The notes: generated from the letters alone by a model not told the origin. 64,000 nucleotides of DNA from Micromonospora echinospora (GCF_014203425.1 NZ_JACHJC010000001.1:6341501-6405500); one strand, 5' to 3'; positions 1 to 9,906 are shown, counted from the stretch's first letter. Numbers and translations are program-made.

Positions 1-1457
1 ACCCGTCCCCGCAGGCCGACGCCGGGTACGACGTGGCCGACTACCGCGACGTCGACCCGCTGTTCGGCACGCTCGCCGACGCCGACAAGCTGATCGCCGA
101 GGCGAAGGCCCGCGGGCTGCGGGTGATCGTCGACCTGGTGCCCAACCACACCTCGTCCGCGCACCGCTGGTTCGAAGCGGCGGTGGCGGCCGCGCCGGGC
201 AGCCCGGAGCGGCAGCGCTACGTCTTCCGCGACGGCAAGGGCCCGGACGGCGCCCAGCCGCCGAACGACTGGGTGAGCGTCTTCGGGGGCCCGGCCTGGA
301 CGCGGCTGCCCGACGGGCAGTGGTACCTGCACCTGTTCGACTCCGGCCAGCCCGACCTCAACTGGGACAACCCGGAGGTGCGCGCGGAGTTCCTCGACGT
401 GCTGCGCTTCTGGCTGGACCGCGGCGTGGACGGCTTCCGGGTGGACGTGGCGCACGGCCTGATCAAGCAGGCCGACCTGGCCGACTGGCAGGAGCCGCAG
501 GAGATCCTCTCCGGCAGCGTGGTGGACAAGCCCCGCCCGCCGATGTGGGACCAGGACGGCGTGCACGAGATCTACCGGGAGTGGCGGCGCCTGCTCGACT
601 CGTACCCCGGTGAGCGGATCCTCGTCGCCGAGGCGTGGGTGGAGCCGGCCGAGCGGCTGGCCCGGTACGTGCGCCCGGACGAGATGCACCAGGCGTTCAA
701 CTTCGAGTACCTGCTCGCCGCGTGGACCGCGCCGGCCCAGTACGCGGTGATCACCCGATCGCTGGAGGCCACCGACTCGGTCGGCGCGCCCACCACCTGG
801 GTGCTGTCCAACCACGACGTGGTCCGGCACGCCTCCCGGCTCGGGCTCGGCACCGCCGGTGGCCGGGCCAACGGCGTCGGCGTGGACGACCCGCAGCCGG
901 ACGCCGCGCTGGGTCTGCGCCGGGCCCGGGCGGCCAGCCTGCTGATGCTCGCGCTGCCCGGCTCCGCCTACCTCTACCAGGGTGAGGAACTGGGGCTGCC
1001 GGAGCACACCACGCTGCCGGACGAGGCCCGGCAGGACCCGACCTGGGCGCGCAGCGGGCACACCGAGCGCGGCCGGGACGGCTGCCGGGTGCCGATCCCG
1101 TGGGAGGCCGACGCCCCGTCGTACGGCTTCGGGCCGACCGACGCGAGCTGGCTGCCCCAGCCGTCGACGTGGGCCGAGTACGCGCTGGACCGGCAGCGGG
1201 GCGTGGCCGGCTCGACGTACGAGCTGTACCGGACCGCGCTGCGGCTGCGCCACGAGCACGCGCTGGCCCGGGGCCCGCTGCGGTTCCTGTCCTCCGGCGA
1301 CGAGGTGCTCACGTTCACCAACGGCGACCTCACCGTGCTGACCAACTTCGGGGCCGAGCCGGCGCCGCTGCCGGCCGGCGCGCAGGTGCTGGTGTCGAGC
1401 GCGCCGCTGGACAACGCCGCGGTCCCGACGGATGTCACCGTCTGGTTCCGGGTGTAA
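1..1457 (+). CDS. Alpha-glucosidase, GH13 (5' end missing)
   Basis: The frame is open from base 3, and the first visible codons read SPQADAGYDVADYRDVDPLFG, a conserved early stretch of GH13 alpha-glucosidases. The real start and roughly 50 N-terminal residues therefore lie upstream. All four GH13 regions are present in order: VDLVPNHT (I), GFRVDVAHG with the nucleophile Asp (II), LVAEAW with the acid/base Glu (III) and VLSNHDVV with the transition-state Asp (IV). A C-terminal beta domain ends at TAA 1455. There is no sign of secretion in the visible part, so it probably hydrolyses imported malto- or isomalto-oligosaccharides to glucose in the cytoplasm. The exact linkage preference cannot be read from sequence. 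It faces the MFS gene across a hairpin repeat. Confidence 0.9.
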   Translation, partial: PSPQADAGYDVADYRDVDPLFGTLADADKLIAEAKARGLRVIVDLVPNHTSSAHRWFEAAVAAAPGSPERQRYVFRDGKGPDGAQPPNDWVSVFGGPAWTRLPDGQWYLHLFDSGQPDLNWDNPEVRAEFLDVLRFWLDRGVDGFRVDVAHGLIKQADLADWQEPQEILSGSVVDKPRPPMWDQDGVHEIYREWRRLLDSYPGERILVAEAWVEPAERLARYVRPDEMHQAFNFEYLLAAWTAPAQYAVITRSLEATDSVGAPTTWVLSNHDVVRHASRLGLGTAGGRANGVGVDDPQPDAALGLRRARAASLLMLALPGSAYLYQGEELGLPEHTTLPDEARQDPTWARSGHTERGRDGCRVPIPWEADAPSYGFGPTDASWLPQPSTWAEYALDRQRGVAGSTYELYRTALRLRHEHALARGPLRFLSSGDEVLTFTNGDLTVLTNFGAEPAPLPAGAQVLVSSAPLDNAAVPTDVTVWFRV

Positions 1458-1540
1458 GGAAGGGCCCCTTATTAACGCCTCCGGTAGAGGAAGGGCCCCT
1501 TCTTAACACTCACCTGTTAAGAAGGGGCCCTTCCTTCCAG
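1458..1540. repeat. REP-like intergenic element, copy 1
   Basis: Three copies of an about 18-nt motif containing GGAAGGGCCCCTT lie here, two direct and one inverted. The first two are separated by a spacer reading acgcctccggtag. The same arrangement, with nearly the same spacer, recurs at 40416-40496. The last two copies form the perfect hairpin listed separately. The element abuts the GH13 stop and runs into the 3' end of the MFS gene. I recognise this palindrome as common between Micromonospora genes, but that is recollection, not a search result. Confidence 0.8.
1489..1534. terminator. Perfect 20-bp hairpin between convergent genes
   Basis: The arms at 1489-1508 and 1515-1534 are exact reverse complements, with a 6-nt loop (ctcacc). 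It sits between the convergent GH13 and MFS genes and could terminate both strands. The right arm is also coding: it supplies the last MFS codons and its TAA stop. Confidence 0.75.
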
Positions 1541-2947
1541 GCGGTCGGCTCGGGCGTGCAGCAGGTCGTGCACCTGCGCGATGTCCCGGGGTGAGGTGCG
1601 GGCCGCGAGCCAGTACATGATCCCGGTCGGGATGAAGAAGAGCTGGAACGCGGCCAGCCCGACCGCGTAGTTCAACGGCGGCGGGAAGGCCGTACGCAGC
1701 GCCGCGAACGCCACCCCGACCAGCCCGTTGCCGGCCGCCCGCCCGACGCCGTTCACCAGGTTGCCCAGACTGTAGACAGTGCCCCGGTGCTCGGGCGGGT
1801 TCACGTCGGCGATCAGCGCGAACCAGTTCGGCGAGTTCGCCGACGTCAGCCCCAGCGCCACCACAGCGGTGAGCAGGCTCAGCCCCACCGTCGGCTCGGT
1901 CAGCACGCTGGACAGCACCGCCGTCACCACCGCGCCCGCCCCGGCCCCGTCGGGCACGTCGATGCGGATCGGCACGAAGAACAGGACCAGGTAGAACGGC
2001 AGCGCCGCGAGGATGCCGACGGCCGCGACCGTGGCCCGGCCGCTCGGCGTACGCCGTTGCAGCGCGTCGCCGACCAGGCCGCCCACGATCGAGAGCACAC
2101 CGCCGAGCTGGAACAGCGTGGCGAAGACGCTGCCCACCACCACTGCCGTGGCCGGTGAGTAGCCCTGCGCCTCGGCCCGCTGGCTGAACAGCACCGGCAA
2201 CCAGACCAGCGAGCCGAACGCGGCCTGGGCGGTCAGCCCCTGCAGGATCAGCCAGCGGTTGGTCCGGCGGGCCAGGATCCGGGGCAGGTCGGCGCGGCTG
2301 ATCCGGTAGTCGTACTCGTTCCCGGCGTCGATCGCCCCGGCCAGCTCCGGTTCGCTCTGCCCGCGCCGGATGTCGTAGGTGAACAGGTACGCCAGCGTCG
2401 CGGCCAGACCCACGCCGGTCAGCAGCAGGAACGGCCGCCGCCAGTCGGTCGATCCGAGCACGCCGCCGAGCAGCGTCCCGGCCAGCGTGCCGACGCCCTG
2501 GGACAGCCCCCAGAAGCTCATCACCAGGCCGCGTCGGCGCGGTGAGATCAGGTCGGTGACCACCGAGAAGCCGACCGAGCCCACCGCGCCCAGCCCGACC
2601 GCGCCGACGAACTGCGCGGCCAGGAACGTCGCGTACCCCTCGGCGAGCGCGCTGCCCCCGGTGCCGGCGGCCCAGAGCAGCGTGCCGACCATGAGCAGCG
2701 GCTTGCGGTTGGTGCGGTCTCCGACGTACGCCCAGCCCACCGCCGCCACCGCGCTGACCAGGAAGCTGACGGCGGTGACCAGGCCGAGCATCCGGGTGGG
2801 TACGTCGAGCGCGGTGGAGATCGGTCCGTACAGCGGGGGCACCAGGCCGATCGCCACGTTGTCCAGCGAGGCGAGCACCACGAAGACCACGACGCTGTAG
2901 AGCCGGTGTGCCGCGCTCCCGCGCCGGGAGATCTTCGTGCTGCTCAT
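1517..2947 (-). CDS. MFS transporter
   Basis: A 476-residue protein with about twelve hydrophobic segments and a typical MFS loop 2-3 motif, GDRTNRKPLL, after the second segment. It begins with a short polar stretch (MSSTKISRRG) and a first membrane segment carrying LASLDNVAIGLVPP. I chose ATG 2947; an in-frame TTG at 2959 is possible but less likely. It has the look of Spinster-like or sugar/drug MFS carriers, and the substrate cannot be assigned. It follows the AAA ATPase by 50 bp on the same strand and may be the distal gene of the xylA-xylB run. Its last six residues (EGRAPS) and stop are encoded by the REP-like hairpin. Confidence 0.85.
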   Translation of the reverse strand: MSSTKISRRGSAAHRLYSVVVFVVLASLDNVAIGLVPPLYGPISTALDVPTRMLGLVTAVSFLVSAVAAVGWAYVGDRTNRKPLLMVGTLLWAAGTGGSALAEGYATFLAAQFVGAVGLGAVGSVGFSVVTDLISPRRRGLVMSFWGLSQGVGTLAGTLLGGVLGSTDWRRPFLLLTGVGLAATLAYLFTYDIRRGQSEPELAGAIDAGNEYDYRISRADLPRILARRTNRWLILQGLTAQAAFGSLVWLPVLFSQRAEAQGYSPATAVVVGSVFATLFQLGGVLSIVGGLVGDALQRRTPSGRATVAAVGILAALPFYLVLFFVPIRIDVPDGAGAGAVVTAVLSSVLTEPTVGLSLLTAVVALGLTSANSPNWFALIADVNPPEHRGTVYSLGNLVNGVGRAAGNGLVGVAFAALRTAFPPPLNYAVGLAAFQLFFIPTGIMYWLAARTSPRDIAQVHDLLHARADRLEGRAPS

Positions 2948-2997
2948 GCCCGGCAGCAAATCAGGTGCGGGTCACGTCGCGAACACGGACCCGCCGA

Positions 2998-4122
2998 TCA
3001 CAGGTAACCACCGATCTCGACCGGCACCGCGCCGGCCGTGGCGGTGCCGGCCCGCAACGCGTACAACTCGGCGAGGGTGGCGCCCTGGGCGGGGACGCCG
3101 GCCCGGGCGCCGAGCCAGTCGACCGCCTCGGCGTGCGACAGCGGCCCGACCTCGATCCGGGCCAGGCAGCGCCCGGGACGGGTGACCGCCGGGTGCAACC
3201 GGGACAGGTCCTCGTTGGTGGTCACCGCCACCAGCACCCGGCGCCCCTGCCCCAGCAGCCCGTCGGTGAGGTTGAGCAGGCGGGACAGCGCCTGTCCGGC
3301 CCTCTCGCGGGCGTCGCCGCGGATCAGCTCGTCGCAGTCCTCCAGGATCAGCAGCCGCCAGCGCGTCCGCTCCTCGCCCTCCTCCCCGTCGTCGTCCTCC
3401 CCCACTGCCACCTCGGCGAGGTAGGCGGGGTCGCCGAACAACGCCTCCGGATCGAGCACGCAGTCCACCTGGCACCATCGGCGCCACTCGTGGGCCAGGG
3501 CGCGCAACGCGGTGGTCTTCCCGGTACCGGGCGGACCGTGCATCAGCAACAGCCGCCCGGTGATCGTCTCGGCGGTGGTGGTCATCAGCGCGTCGAGCGC
3601 CACCGCCGCCTCGGCCGGGTAGTTCGGCCGGATCGTCGACCAGGCCGGCGTGTCGATCCGGCGGTTGTCCCGCTGGGCGCCCCGCCGCGGGTCCTGGTGC
3701 CAGAACCCGATCGGCGCGGTGCCCGGCCGGACCGGCTCGGCGCCGGTCGTGACGATCTCGTCCAGCACGGCCGTCCCGGTCGCCTCGTCGACGGCGGTGA
3801 CGGTGACCTCGGCGCCCCGTCCTCGCCAGGTGACCACACGCAACGTCCAGCCGTCCCCGCTGGCGAGGCGGGCGGCGCGGTTGCGCTCGACAGCGGTCCG
3901 GATGACGGTCGCCCGCTCCGGCACCAGCGACACCCCTCGCCGGACCTTCGCCATGCGGACCGTCCGGGCCCAGGGCTGGCGGCCGGTGACGAAGTCGGTG
4001 AGCAGCAGGGTGTCGATGACGTCGCCGGGACTGTCGACGTCGTCGTACTGGAAGACGGGCAGCGGGATGCGCCGGGCGGCGCCGTCCGCGGGGAGGGTCG
4101 GAAACACGGCCCGATGATCCAC
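2998..4122 (-). CDS. DUF5925 domain AAA+ ATPase
   Basis: A 374-residue protein. The N-terminal about 165 residues match the DUF5925 type. The C-terminal half is an AAA ATPase with Walker A GPPGTGKTT at residues 196-204 and Walker B in LLILEDCDELI, followed by an arginine-containing RPGRC segment typical of AAA second regions of homology. The role is unknown; in actinomycetes such proteins are presumed to be chaperone-like ATPases. The start is GTG 4122 without an obvious Shine-Dalgarno sequence. It lies 26 bp downstream of xylB and may be transcribed with it, although nothing in the sequence ties it to xylose use. Confidence 0.8.
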   Translation of the reverse strand: MDHRAVFPTLPADGAARRIPLPVFQYDDVDSPGDVIDTLLLTDFVTGRQPWARTVRMAKVRRGVSLVPERATVIRTAVERNRAARLASGDGWTLRVVTWRGRGAEVTVTAVDEATGTAVLDEIVTTGAEPVRPGTAPIGFWHQDPRRGAQRDNRRIDTPAWSTIRPNYPAEAAVALDALMTTTAETITGRLLLMHGPPGTGKTTALRALAHEWRRWCQVDCVLDPEALFGDPAYLAEVAVGEDDDGEEGEERTRWRLLILEDCDELIRGDARERAGQALSRLLNLTDGLLGQGRRVLVAVTTNEDLSRLHPAVTRPGRCLARIEVGPLSHAEAVDWLGARAGVPAQGATLAELYALRAGTATAGAVPVEIGGYL

Positions 4123-4148
4123 GGCACGGCGCCACCCGGCACCCGCTT

Positions 4149-5594
4149 TTACGCCACCCGGTCGAGCACCTGTTCCCAGGCCCGGGAGTAGCGCTCGCGG
4201 ATGGCCGGCACGGCCTCAGCCGCGTACTCCTCGGTGTCGCCGACCGACCAGGTGGGCGGGGTCTCGCCGCCCAGCGCGACCCAGGCGGCCTGCCGGGCCG
4301 CGCCGTCGGCCACGTACTCACCGGGCGGCGGCACCGTGACCGGGCGGCCGAAGACCTGCGGCGCGATCCGCCGTACCGCGGCGGACCGGGCGCCGCCCCC
4401 GACGAGGATGATGCGGTCGGCGCGGGCGCCCTGGGCGAGCAGCGCGTCGAGACCGTCGGCCAGCCCGCAGAGCATCCCCTCGACCGCGGCCCGGGCCAGG
4501 TGCGCCGGGGTCGAGGTGCCGAGCGTGAGGCCGTGCAGGGCGCCGGTGGCCAGCGGCCGGTCCGGTGTCCGTTCCCCCTCCAGGTACGGCACCAGGACCA
4601 GCCCGCCGGCGCCGGGCGGGGCGGACAGGGCCAGTTCGCCGAGCGTGTCGAGGTCGACGCCGAGCAGGGTCGCGGTGGCATCGAGCACCCGGGCCGCGTT
4701 CAGCGTGCACACCAGCGGCAGGAACCGGCCGGTGGCGTCGGCGAACCCGGCCACCGCGCCGCTCGGGTCGGCGGCCGGGGTGTCCGCGACCGCGAAGACG
4801 GTGCCGGAGGTGCCGATCGAGACGACCACGTCGCCCGGACCGGCGCCGACACCGAGCGCCGCCGCCGCGTTGTCCCCGGTGCCCGGCCCGAGCAGGATCC
4901 GCCCCGCCGCGCCCGGGTCGCCGTCGAGCACCGCCGGGTCGAGGTGTCCGGCCGCCTCGGCCGGGCCGAGCACGACCGGCACCTTCGGGCGCCGCCCGAG
5001 CGCCTGTTCCAGCAGGTCCAGCCGGTATTCGCCGGTGCGCGGCGACCAGTAGCCGGTGCCGCTGGCGTCGCCGCGGTCGGTGCGCAGCGCGTCCAGGCCG
5101 GGAGCGCCGGCCAGCCGCCAGGTCAGCCAGTCGTGCGGCAGGCACACGGCGGCCACGCGGTCGGCGTTGTCCGGCTCGTGCCGGGCCAGCCAGCGCAGCT
5201 TGGTGGCGGTGAAGCTGGCCACCGGCACCGCGCCGGTCGCGTCGGCCCAGAACCGGCGGCCGGTCTCCCCGCCGCCGGCCTCCTCGACCAGTTCCCCGGC
5301 CGCGTCGGCGGACCGGGTGTCGTTCCAGAGCAGCGCCGGGCGGACCACCTTCCCGGACTCGTCCAGGCAGACCATGCCGTGCTGCTGGCCGCCGACCGAG
5401 ACGGCGGCCACGTCGGACAGGCCGCCGGCCTCGGCGACCGCCGCCCGCAGGGCCTCCCACCAGGCGTGCGGGTCGACCTCGGTGCCGGGCGGGTGCGGCG
5501 CGCGGCCCTGCCGGACCAGCGCGCCGGTCTCCGCGTCCCGGACCACCACCTTGCAGGACTGGGTCGACGAGTCGACCCCCGCGACGAGCGGCAT
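4149..5594 (-). CDS. xylB: Xylulokinase
   Basis: A 481-residue FGGY-family kinase that phosphorylates D-xylulose to xylulose 5-phosphate for the pentose phosphate pathway. The N-terminal ATPase-fold motif [15 protein letters not shown], the segment [10 protein letters not shown] and LLWNDTRS are typical of xylulokinases. The C-terminal nucleotide site contains GGGARS. Length is normal for the family. It begins 11 bp after the xylA stop, so the two are co-transcribed. Aldose specificity follows mainly from pairing with xylA and is strong. Confidence 0.95.
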   Translation of the reverse strand: MPLVAGVDSSTQSCKVVVRDAETGALVRQGRAPHPPGTEVDPHAWWEALRAAVAEAGGLSDVAAVSVGGQQHGMVCLDESGKVVRPALLWNDTRSADAAGELVEEAGGGETGRRFWADATGAVPVASFTATKLRWLARHEPDNADRVAAVCLPHDWLTWRLAGAPGLDALRTDRGDASGTGYWSPRTGEYRLDLLEQALGRRPKVPVVLGPAEAAGHLDPAVLDGDPGAAGRILLGPGTGDNAAAALGVGAGPGDVVVSIGTSGTVFAVADTPAADPSGAVAGFADATGRFLPLVCTLNAARVLDATATLLGVDLDTLGELALSAPPGAGGLVLVPYLEGERTPDRPLATGALHGLTLGTSTPAHLARAAVEGMLCGLADGLDALLAQGARADRIILVGGGARSAAVRRIAPQVFGRPVTVPPPGEYVADGAARQAAWVALGGETPPTWSVGDTEEYAAEAVPAIRERYSRAWEQVLDRVA

Positions 5595-5605
5595 GGCGGC
5601 CCGCC

Positions 5606-6793
5606 TCAGCGCGCGCCGAGCACGTGCTCGACGGCGAGCTGGTTGAGCCGGACGAAGCCGAAGCCCTTGGCGCCGACCGACTCCGGGTCGAACTCCTCGA
5701 ACGCGGTCCGGTCGGCCAGCAGCTCGCGGTAGCCCTCACCGGGGTTGAGCGTCGGGGTGGCCAGCTCGGCCACCCGGGCGGCGGCGAGCGCCTCGACCAC
5801 CTCCGGGTCGGCGCGGAACGCCGCGGCCCGCTCCTTGAGCAGAAGGTACGTCCGCATGTTCGCCTCAGCGGAGGCCCACACGCCGGCGATGTCCTCGGTG
5901 CGGGAGGGCTTGTAGTCGAAGTGACGCGGGCCGCCGTACGCCGGGCCGCCGTTCGGGCCGCCGTGCTCCAGCAGGTCGACCAGGGCGAACGCGTTGAGCA
6001 GGTCGCCGTGGCCGAAGACCAGGTCCTGGTCGTACTTGATGCCGCGCTGGCCGTTGAGGTCGATGTGGAACAGCTTGCCCTGCCAGAGCGCCTGGGCGAT
6101 GCCGTGGGCGAAGTTCAGCCCGGCCATCTGCTCGTGCCCGACTTCCGGGTTGAGCCCGACCATCTCCGGGCGGGCCAGGGTGGAGATGAAGCCGAGCGCG
6201 TGGCCGACGGTGGGCAGCAGGATGTCGCCGCGCGGCTCGTTCGGCTTGGGCTCCAGGGCGAAGCGCAGGTCGTAGCCGTTGTCGACGACGTACTCGCAGA
6301 GCAGGTCCACCGCTTCGCGGTAGCGGTCCAGCGCGGCCTGGACGTCCTTGGCGACGTCGTACTCGGCGCCCTCCCGGCCGCCCCACATGACGAACGTCTT
6401 CGCGCCCATCTCGGCGGCGAGGTCGATGTTGCGCAGCACCTTGCGCAGCGCGTACCGGCGTACTTCGCGGTCGTTGCTGGTGAAGCCGCCGTCCTTGAAC
6501 ACCGGGTGGTTGAACAGGTTGGTGGTGACCATCGGCACGACCAGGCCGGTCTCGTCGAGCGCCTTGCGGAACCGGCTGAGCCGGGCGTCGCGGGTGGCCG
6601 CGTCCGCGCCGAACGGGACCAGGTCGTCGTCGTGGAAGGTGATGCCGTACGCGCCCAGCTCGGCGAGCCGGTGCACGGCCTCGACGGCGTCCAGCTCGGG
6701 ACGGGTCGCGTCGCCGAACGGGTCACGGGCCGGCCAGCCCACCGTCCAGAGGCCGAAGGAGAACTTGTCCGCGGGGGTGGGACGGGGTGCCAT
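5606..6793 (-). CDS. xylA: Xylose isomerase
   Basis: A 395-residue isomerase converting D-xylose to D-xylulose (and glucose to fructose in vitro). The family's catalytic and metal residues fall at the usual Streptomyces positions: His54 and Asp57 in ITFHDDD, Glu181 and Lys183 in [14 protein letters not shown] 6793 is preceded by a strong GGAGGT Shine-Dalgarno. The frame stays open far upstream, but the longer version would cross the divergent regulator and is not credible. It is the first gene of a minus-strand xylA-xylB unit, divergent from a ROK regulator, so xylose-responsive repression is likely. Confidence 0.97.
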   Translation of the reverse strand: MAPRPTPADKFSFGLWTVGWPARDPFGDATRPELDAVEAVHRLAELGAYGITFHDDDLVPFGADAATRDARLSRFRKALDETGLVVPMVTTNLFNHPVFKDGGFTSNDREVRRYALRKVLRNIDLAAEMGAKTFVMWGGREGAEYDVAKDVQAALDRYREAVDLLCEYVVDNGYDLRFALEPKPNEPRGDILLPTVGHALGFISTLARPEMVGLNPEVGHEQMAGLNFAHGIAQALWQGKLFHIDLNGQRGIKYDQDLVFGHGDLLNAFALVDLLEHGGPNGGPAYGGPRHFDYKPSRTEDIAGVWASAEANMRTYLLLKERAAAFRADPEVVEALAAARVAELATPTLNPGEGYRELLADRTAFEEFDPESVGAKGFGFVRLNQLAVEHVLGAR

Positions 6794-6829
6794 GGCAGAC
6801 CTCCAGGTGGTGGTGTCGTCCGCGATTTG

Positions 6830-6842
6830 TTCAGCGGTTGAA
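6830..6842. promoter_or_regulatory. Candidate ROK operator dyad
   Basis: The sequence TTCA-GCGGT-TGAA is a 4-5-4 inverted repeat inside the 53-bp gap between the divergent xylA and ROK regulator genes. It is 37 bp from the xylA start and directly before the regulator's ATG, so one bound protein could control both genes. The motif was found by eye; the operator function is inferred from position. Confidence 0.45.
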
Positions 6843-6846
6843 TTAA

Positions 6847-8106
6847 ATGGCGGCGATGTGGCAGTGTCAAGAGGTGACAAGCGCCAGCACCGCCGGGGCG
6901 GTCCGGCAGGGCAGCCTGCGCGAGTTGAACCTCGCTGTCGTGCTCCGGCGGATCGCCGCCGCCGACCGGCCGCCTTCCCGGGCCGGGATCGCCGCCGGCA
7001 CCGGCCTGACCCGGGCCACCGTCTCCGCAGTCGTGGACGACCTGATCGCCGGCCGGCTGGTCGCCGAGGCGGAGCCGGAGCCGCGTACCGGGGCGGGCCG
7101 GCCGGCCCGGGGCCTGGTGCTCGCCTCCGACGGCCCGGCCGGGCTCGGCCTGGAGGTGAACGTCGACTACCTGGCGGCCTGCGTCGTCGACCTGGCCGGC
7201 ACGGTCCGGCACCACCTGGTCCGCCGTGCCGACCTGCGCCCGGTCTCCCCCGCCGACGCGCTCGCCCGGCTCGCCGCGCTGGCCGCCGAGGCGCAGGCGG
7301 CCGCCGTACGCGACGGTCTGACCCTGGCCGGGGCGGCGCTCGCAGTGCCCGGCCTGGTCGGCGACGGCGGCCTGGTCCGGCTCGCGCCGAACCTCGGCTG
7401 GCGCGACGTGGACGTGCCGGCGCTGCTCGCCGGGCACCGGCTGGCCGAGCCGGTCGACGGTGTGCCACCGCTCGTGGTCGACAACGAGGCGAACCTGGCG
7501 GCGCTCGGCGAGCTGTACGCGCGACCGGCCGGACCCCGCAGCTTCCTGCACATCACCGGCGAGATCGGCATCGGCGCCGGGATCGTGCTGGACGGCTCGC
7601 TCTACCGGGGCGCGCGCGGCTGGAGCGGAGAGATCGGTCACTTCCCGGTCCAGCCGCAGGGGCGGCCGTGCCGCTGTGGCGGCCAGGGCTGCCTGGAGCG
7701 GTACGCGGGCCAGGAGGCGATCCTGTCCGCGGCCGGGCTGCCCGGCGCGGAGCTGCCCGCCGACACCGCCGCCACCCGCCTCGCCGACCTGGCCGGCGCC
7801 GGCGACCCGGCCACGCTCGCCGCCCTGGCCGACGCCGGCGCCGCCCTCGGGGTCGCCGTGGCGGGCGTGGTGAACCTGCTGGACCTGGACACGGTGGTGC
7901 TCGGCGGTGGATACGCCCCGCTCTCGCCCTGGCTGCGGCCCCCGGTGGTGGCGGAGGTCTCCCGGCGGGTGCTGACCGCCGCCTGGGCGCCGGTCGAGGT
8001 GCGCCCGGCGGTGCTCGGGGCACAGTCCGCAGCGGTCGGCGGGGCCGGCTCGGTGGTCCGCCGGATCGTCGACCGGCCGGTGGGCTGGCTGGCCCGGAGC
8101 ACCTGA
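6847..8106 (+). CDS. ROK-family regulator of the xylose operon (XylR-like)
   Basis: Up to 419 residues. An N-terminal winged helix ([21 protein letters not shown], then [13 protein letters not shown]) is followed by a ROK sugar-kinase-like domain with the zinc-binding [14 protein letters not shown] motif and a GGGYAP segment near the end. ROK repressors of this build bind a sugar through the kinase-like fold and release operator DNA. Divergence from xylAB makes it the probable xylose regulator. The start is uncertain: ATG 6847, ATG 6856 and GTG 6874 are in frame and none has a good ribosome site. Confidence 0.88.
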   Translation: MAAMWQCQEVTSASTAGAVRQGSLRELNLAVVLRRIAAADRPPSRAGIAAGTGLTRATVSAVVDDLIAGRLVAEAEPEPRTGAGRPARGLVLASDGPAGLGLEVNVDYLAACVVDLAGTVRHHLVRRADLRPVSPADALARLAALAAEAQAAAVRDGLTLAGAALAVPGLVGDGGLVRLAPNLGWRDVDVPALLAGHRLAEPVDGVPPLVVDNEANLAALGELYARPAGPRSFLHITGEIGIGAGIVLDGSLYRGARGWSGEIGHFPVQPQGRPCRCGGQGCLERYAGQEAILSAAGLPGAELPADTAATRLADLAGAGDPATLAALADAGAALGVAVAGVVNLLDLDTVVLGGGYAPLSPWLRPPVVAEVSRRVLTAAWAPVEVRPAVLGAQSAAVGGAGSVVRRIVDRPVGWLARST

Positions 8107-8110
8107 TCCG

Positions 8111-8127
8111 GCCCGTCCTGGACGGGC
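8111..8127. terminator. Weak hairpin after the ROK gene
   Basis: GCCCGTC-ctg-GACGGGC forms a 7-bp stem with a 3-nt loop, 5 bp after the regulator's stop codon. It is a plausible but weak terminator with no T-run. Confidence 0.4.
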
Positions 8128-8238
8128 ATTCCGTGCCTGCGCTCGGTACGCTTGCCGTCAGGCAACCTGTCCGCCGAGCGAGGAGTCCACCGACAGCATG
8201 CGCAGGGGTCGACTGACCGAAGCGCCCGGCCACCTGAG

Positions 8239-9906
8239 GTGACCGCCGCGCGCCGGGGCGGTGTCGCGGGGCCGGTAAGCGGCGGTGGGCACGCCGGGAG
8301 GAAGCGACCCCGGCGGGTGGCCGGGGCCGCGCTCCCGGCTGACGACCGGCTCGCCCAGGAGCTGCTGGACGGGCTCGCCGAGGCGGTCGTGACAGTCGAT
8401 CCCGCCGGCGTGGTGGCCCTGGTCAACGCGATGGCCGCCGACCTGCTCCCGGAGCTTGCCCCCGGCGTCGACCTGGCCGGGTGCCGGGTGCCGGCGCTGG
8501 CCGAGGCGGCGCGCGCCGGGTCGGACACGTTCGAGACGGAGCACCACGGCCGGCGGTTGCGCGGGCTGCGGCGCCCGCTGGCCGCCGAGCGCGGCGCCTG
8601 GTACGTCCGCGACGTCACGGAGGAACACGCGCGCACCGACGCGCTGCTCGCCGAACGGTCCCGGACCGCGTTCCTCGCCCAGGCCGGCAGTCGGCTCGGG
8701 CTGTCCCTGCACCGGGACCAGACGTTGCGCGCCACGGTGACGCTGCCGGTGCCCTACCTGGCCGACGTCGCAGTGGTGGTGCACCGCCCGGCCCCGCCCG
8801 CCGAGGACCAGCCGCACTGGATCCGGTACGCCACCGGCGAGTCCGGCCCGGTCACCGGCGTGACCGGATGGCGCACAGTCGAGTCCGTCCCCGGGCTGGT
8901 CGAGGCGCTCGACGGCGACCGCACCGAGCCCAGTCCCTGGCTCGACGCCGAGCTGGCCGACCTGGCCGAGGTGCTGCCCACCGGCTTCGGCCGGCCGGGC
9001 ACCGTGCTGATCAGCCCGATGCCCAGCGCCGGCGGCCCGGCCGGCGCGCTGGTGCTGGCCCGCCGCCCCGAACGGCCCGGCTTCGACCAGCGGGAGATCG
9101 CGCTGGCCCGGGAGTTCGCTGGGCGAGCCGGCGCCGCGCTGGCCGCCGCCGAGTTGTACGGCGAGCAGGCCCACCTGGCTCGGGTGCTGCAGAACAGCCT
9201 GCTCCCGCCGGAACTGCCGCGCCTGCCCGGGATGACGCTGGCCGGCGGTTACCGCGCCGCCGGGGACAGCCTGCGCATCGGCGGGGACTTCTACGACGTG
9301 TTCCCCAGCGGCGAGGGCGGTCTTCTCGCGCTCGGCGACGTCTGCGGCAAGGGCGTCGGCGCGGCCGTGCTGACCGGCCGGGTACGCCAGTCGCTGCAGA
9401 CGCTGCGCCTCGTCGAACAGCGTCCCCGGGAACTGCTGGAGCTGCTCAACCGGGCACTGCTGGACGCGCCGGACGCGGCCCGCCGGGCCCAGTTCACGAC
9501 GCTCCTGCTCGGCGCGGTGCGCCGCGAGCCGGACGGCGGGCTGCTGGTCCGGGTGGCCGGTGGCGGGCACCCCGCCCCGCTCGTCGTCCGCGCCGACGGC
9601 GGGATCGAGACGGTCCGGGTGGGCGGAATGCCGGTGGGCGCGCTCACCGCCGCGCGGTTCGCCGACGCCGAGGTACGGCTGGCGGCGGGCGACCTGCTGC
9701 TGGCGTACACCGACGGGGTGACCGAGGCCCGGGGCGGCCCGACCGAGCTGGCCATGTTCGGCGAGGACCGGTTGCGCCAGGCGGTCGCCTCCGGCGCCGG
9801 GCTCCCGCCGGCCGCGCTCGTCGAGCGGGTGCTCCAACTCGTCGACGAGTGGCTGGACGGGCAGCCGCACGACGACATCGCCATGCTGGCCCTGGCCGCC
9901 GGGTGA
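8239..9906 (+). CDS. SpoIIE-type PP2C phosphatase with PAS-like sensor
   Basis: About 555 residues from GTG 8239. An N-terminal PAS-like region (LLDGLAEAVVTVDPAGVV onward) is followed by a GAF-like middle and a C-terminal PP2C/SpoIIE domain. That domain holds the expected metal ligands: GGDFYDVF, LGDVCGKG, YTDGVTEA and HDDIAML. Such enzymes dephosphorylate anti-anti-sigma (STAS) proteins in partner-switching control of alternative sigma factors. The start is unsettled: TTG 8152, GTG 8239 and GTG 8317 (13-15 bp after GGGAGGAAG) are all in frame. The stop overlaps the next gene's GTG (GTGA), so the two are translationally coupled. No STAS or anti-sigma gene is adjacent. Confidence 0.88.
   Translation: MTAARRGGVAGPVSGGGHAGRKRPRRVAGAALPADDRLAQELLDGLAEAVVTVDPAGVVALVNAMAADLLPELAPGVDLAGCRVPALAEAARAGSDTFETEHHGRRLRGLRRPLAAERGAWYVRDVTEEHARTDALLAERSRTAFLAQAGSRLGLSLHRDQTLRATVTLPVPYLADVAVVVHRPAPPAEDQPHWIRYATGESGPVTGVTGWRTVESVPGLVEALDGDRTEPSPWLDAELADLAEVLPTGFGRPGTVLISPMPSAGGPAGALVLARRPERPGFDQREIALAREFAGRAGAALAAAELYGEQAHLARVLQNSLLPPELPRLPGMTLAGGYRAAGDSLRIGGDFYDVFPSGEGGLLALGDVCGKGVGAAVLTGRVRQSLQTLRLVEQRPRELLELLNRALLDAPDAARRAQFTTLLLGAVRREPDGGLLVRVAGGGHPAPLVVRADGGIETVRVGGMPVGALTAARFADAEVRLAAGDLLLAYTDGVTEARGGPTELAMFGEDRLRQAVASGAGLPPAALVERVLQLVDEWLDGQPHDDIAMLALAAG

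Noticed and set aside
5606..7468. N-terminal extension of xylose isomerase across the ROK gene
   Set aside because: The family start and a strong GGAGGT site are at 6793; the extension is low-complexity.
8198..8242. Short leader frame (MRRGRLTEAPGHLR) ending at the SpoIIE GTG
   Set aside because: Its ATG is 13 bp from GGAG, and 14 codons are not enough evidence; it remains a possible coupling leader only.
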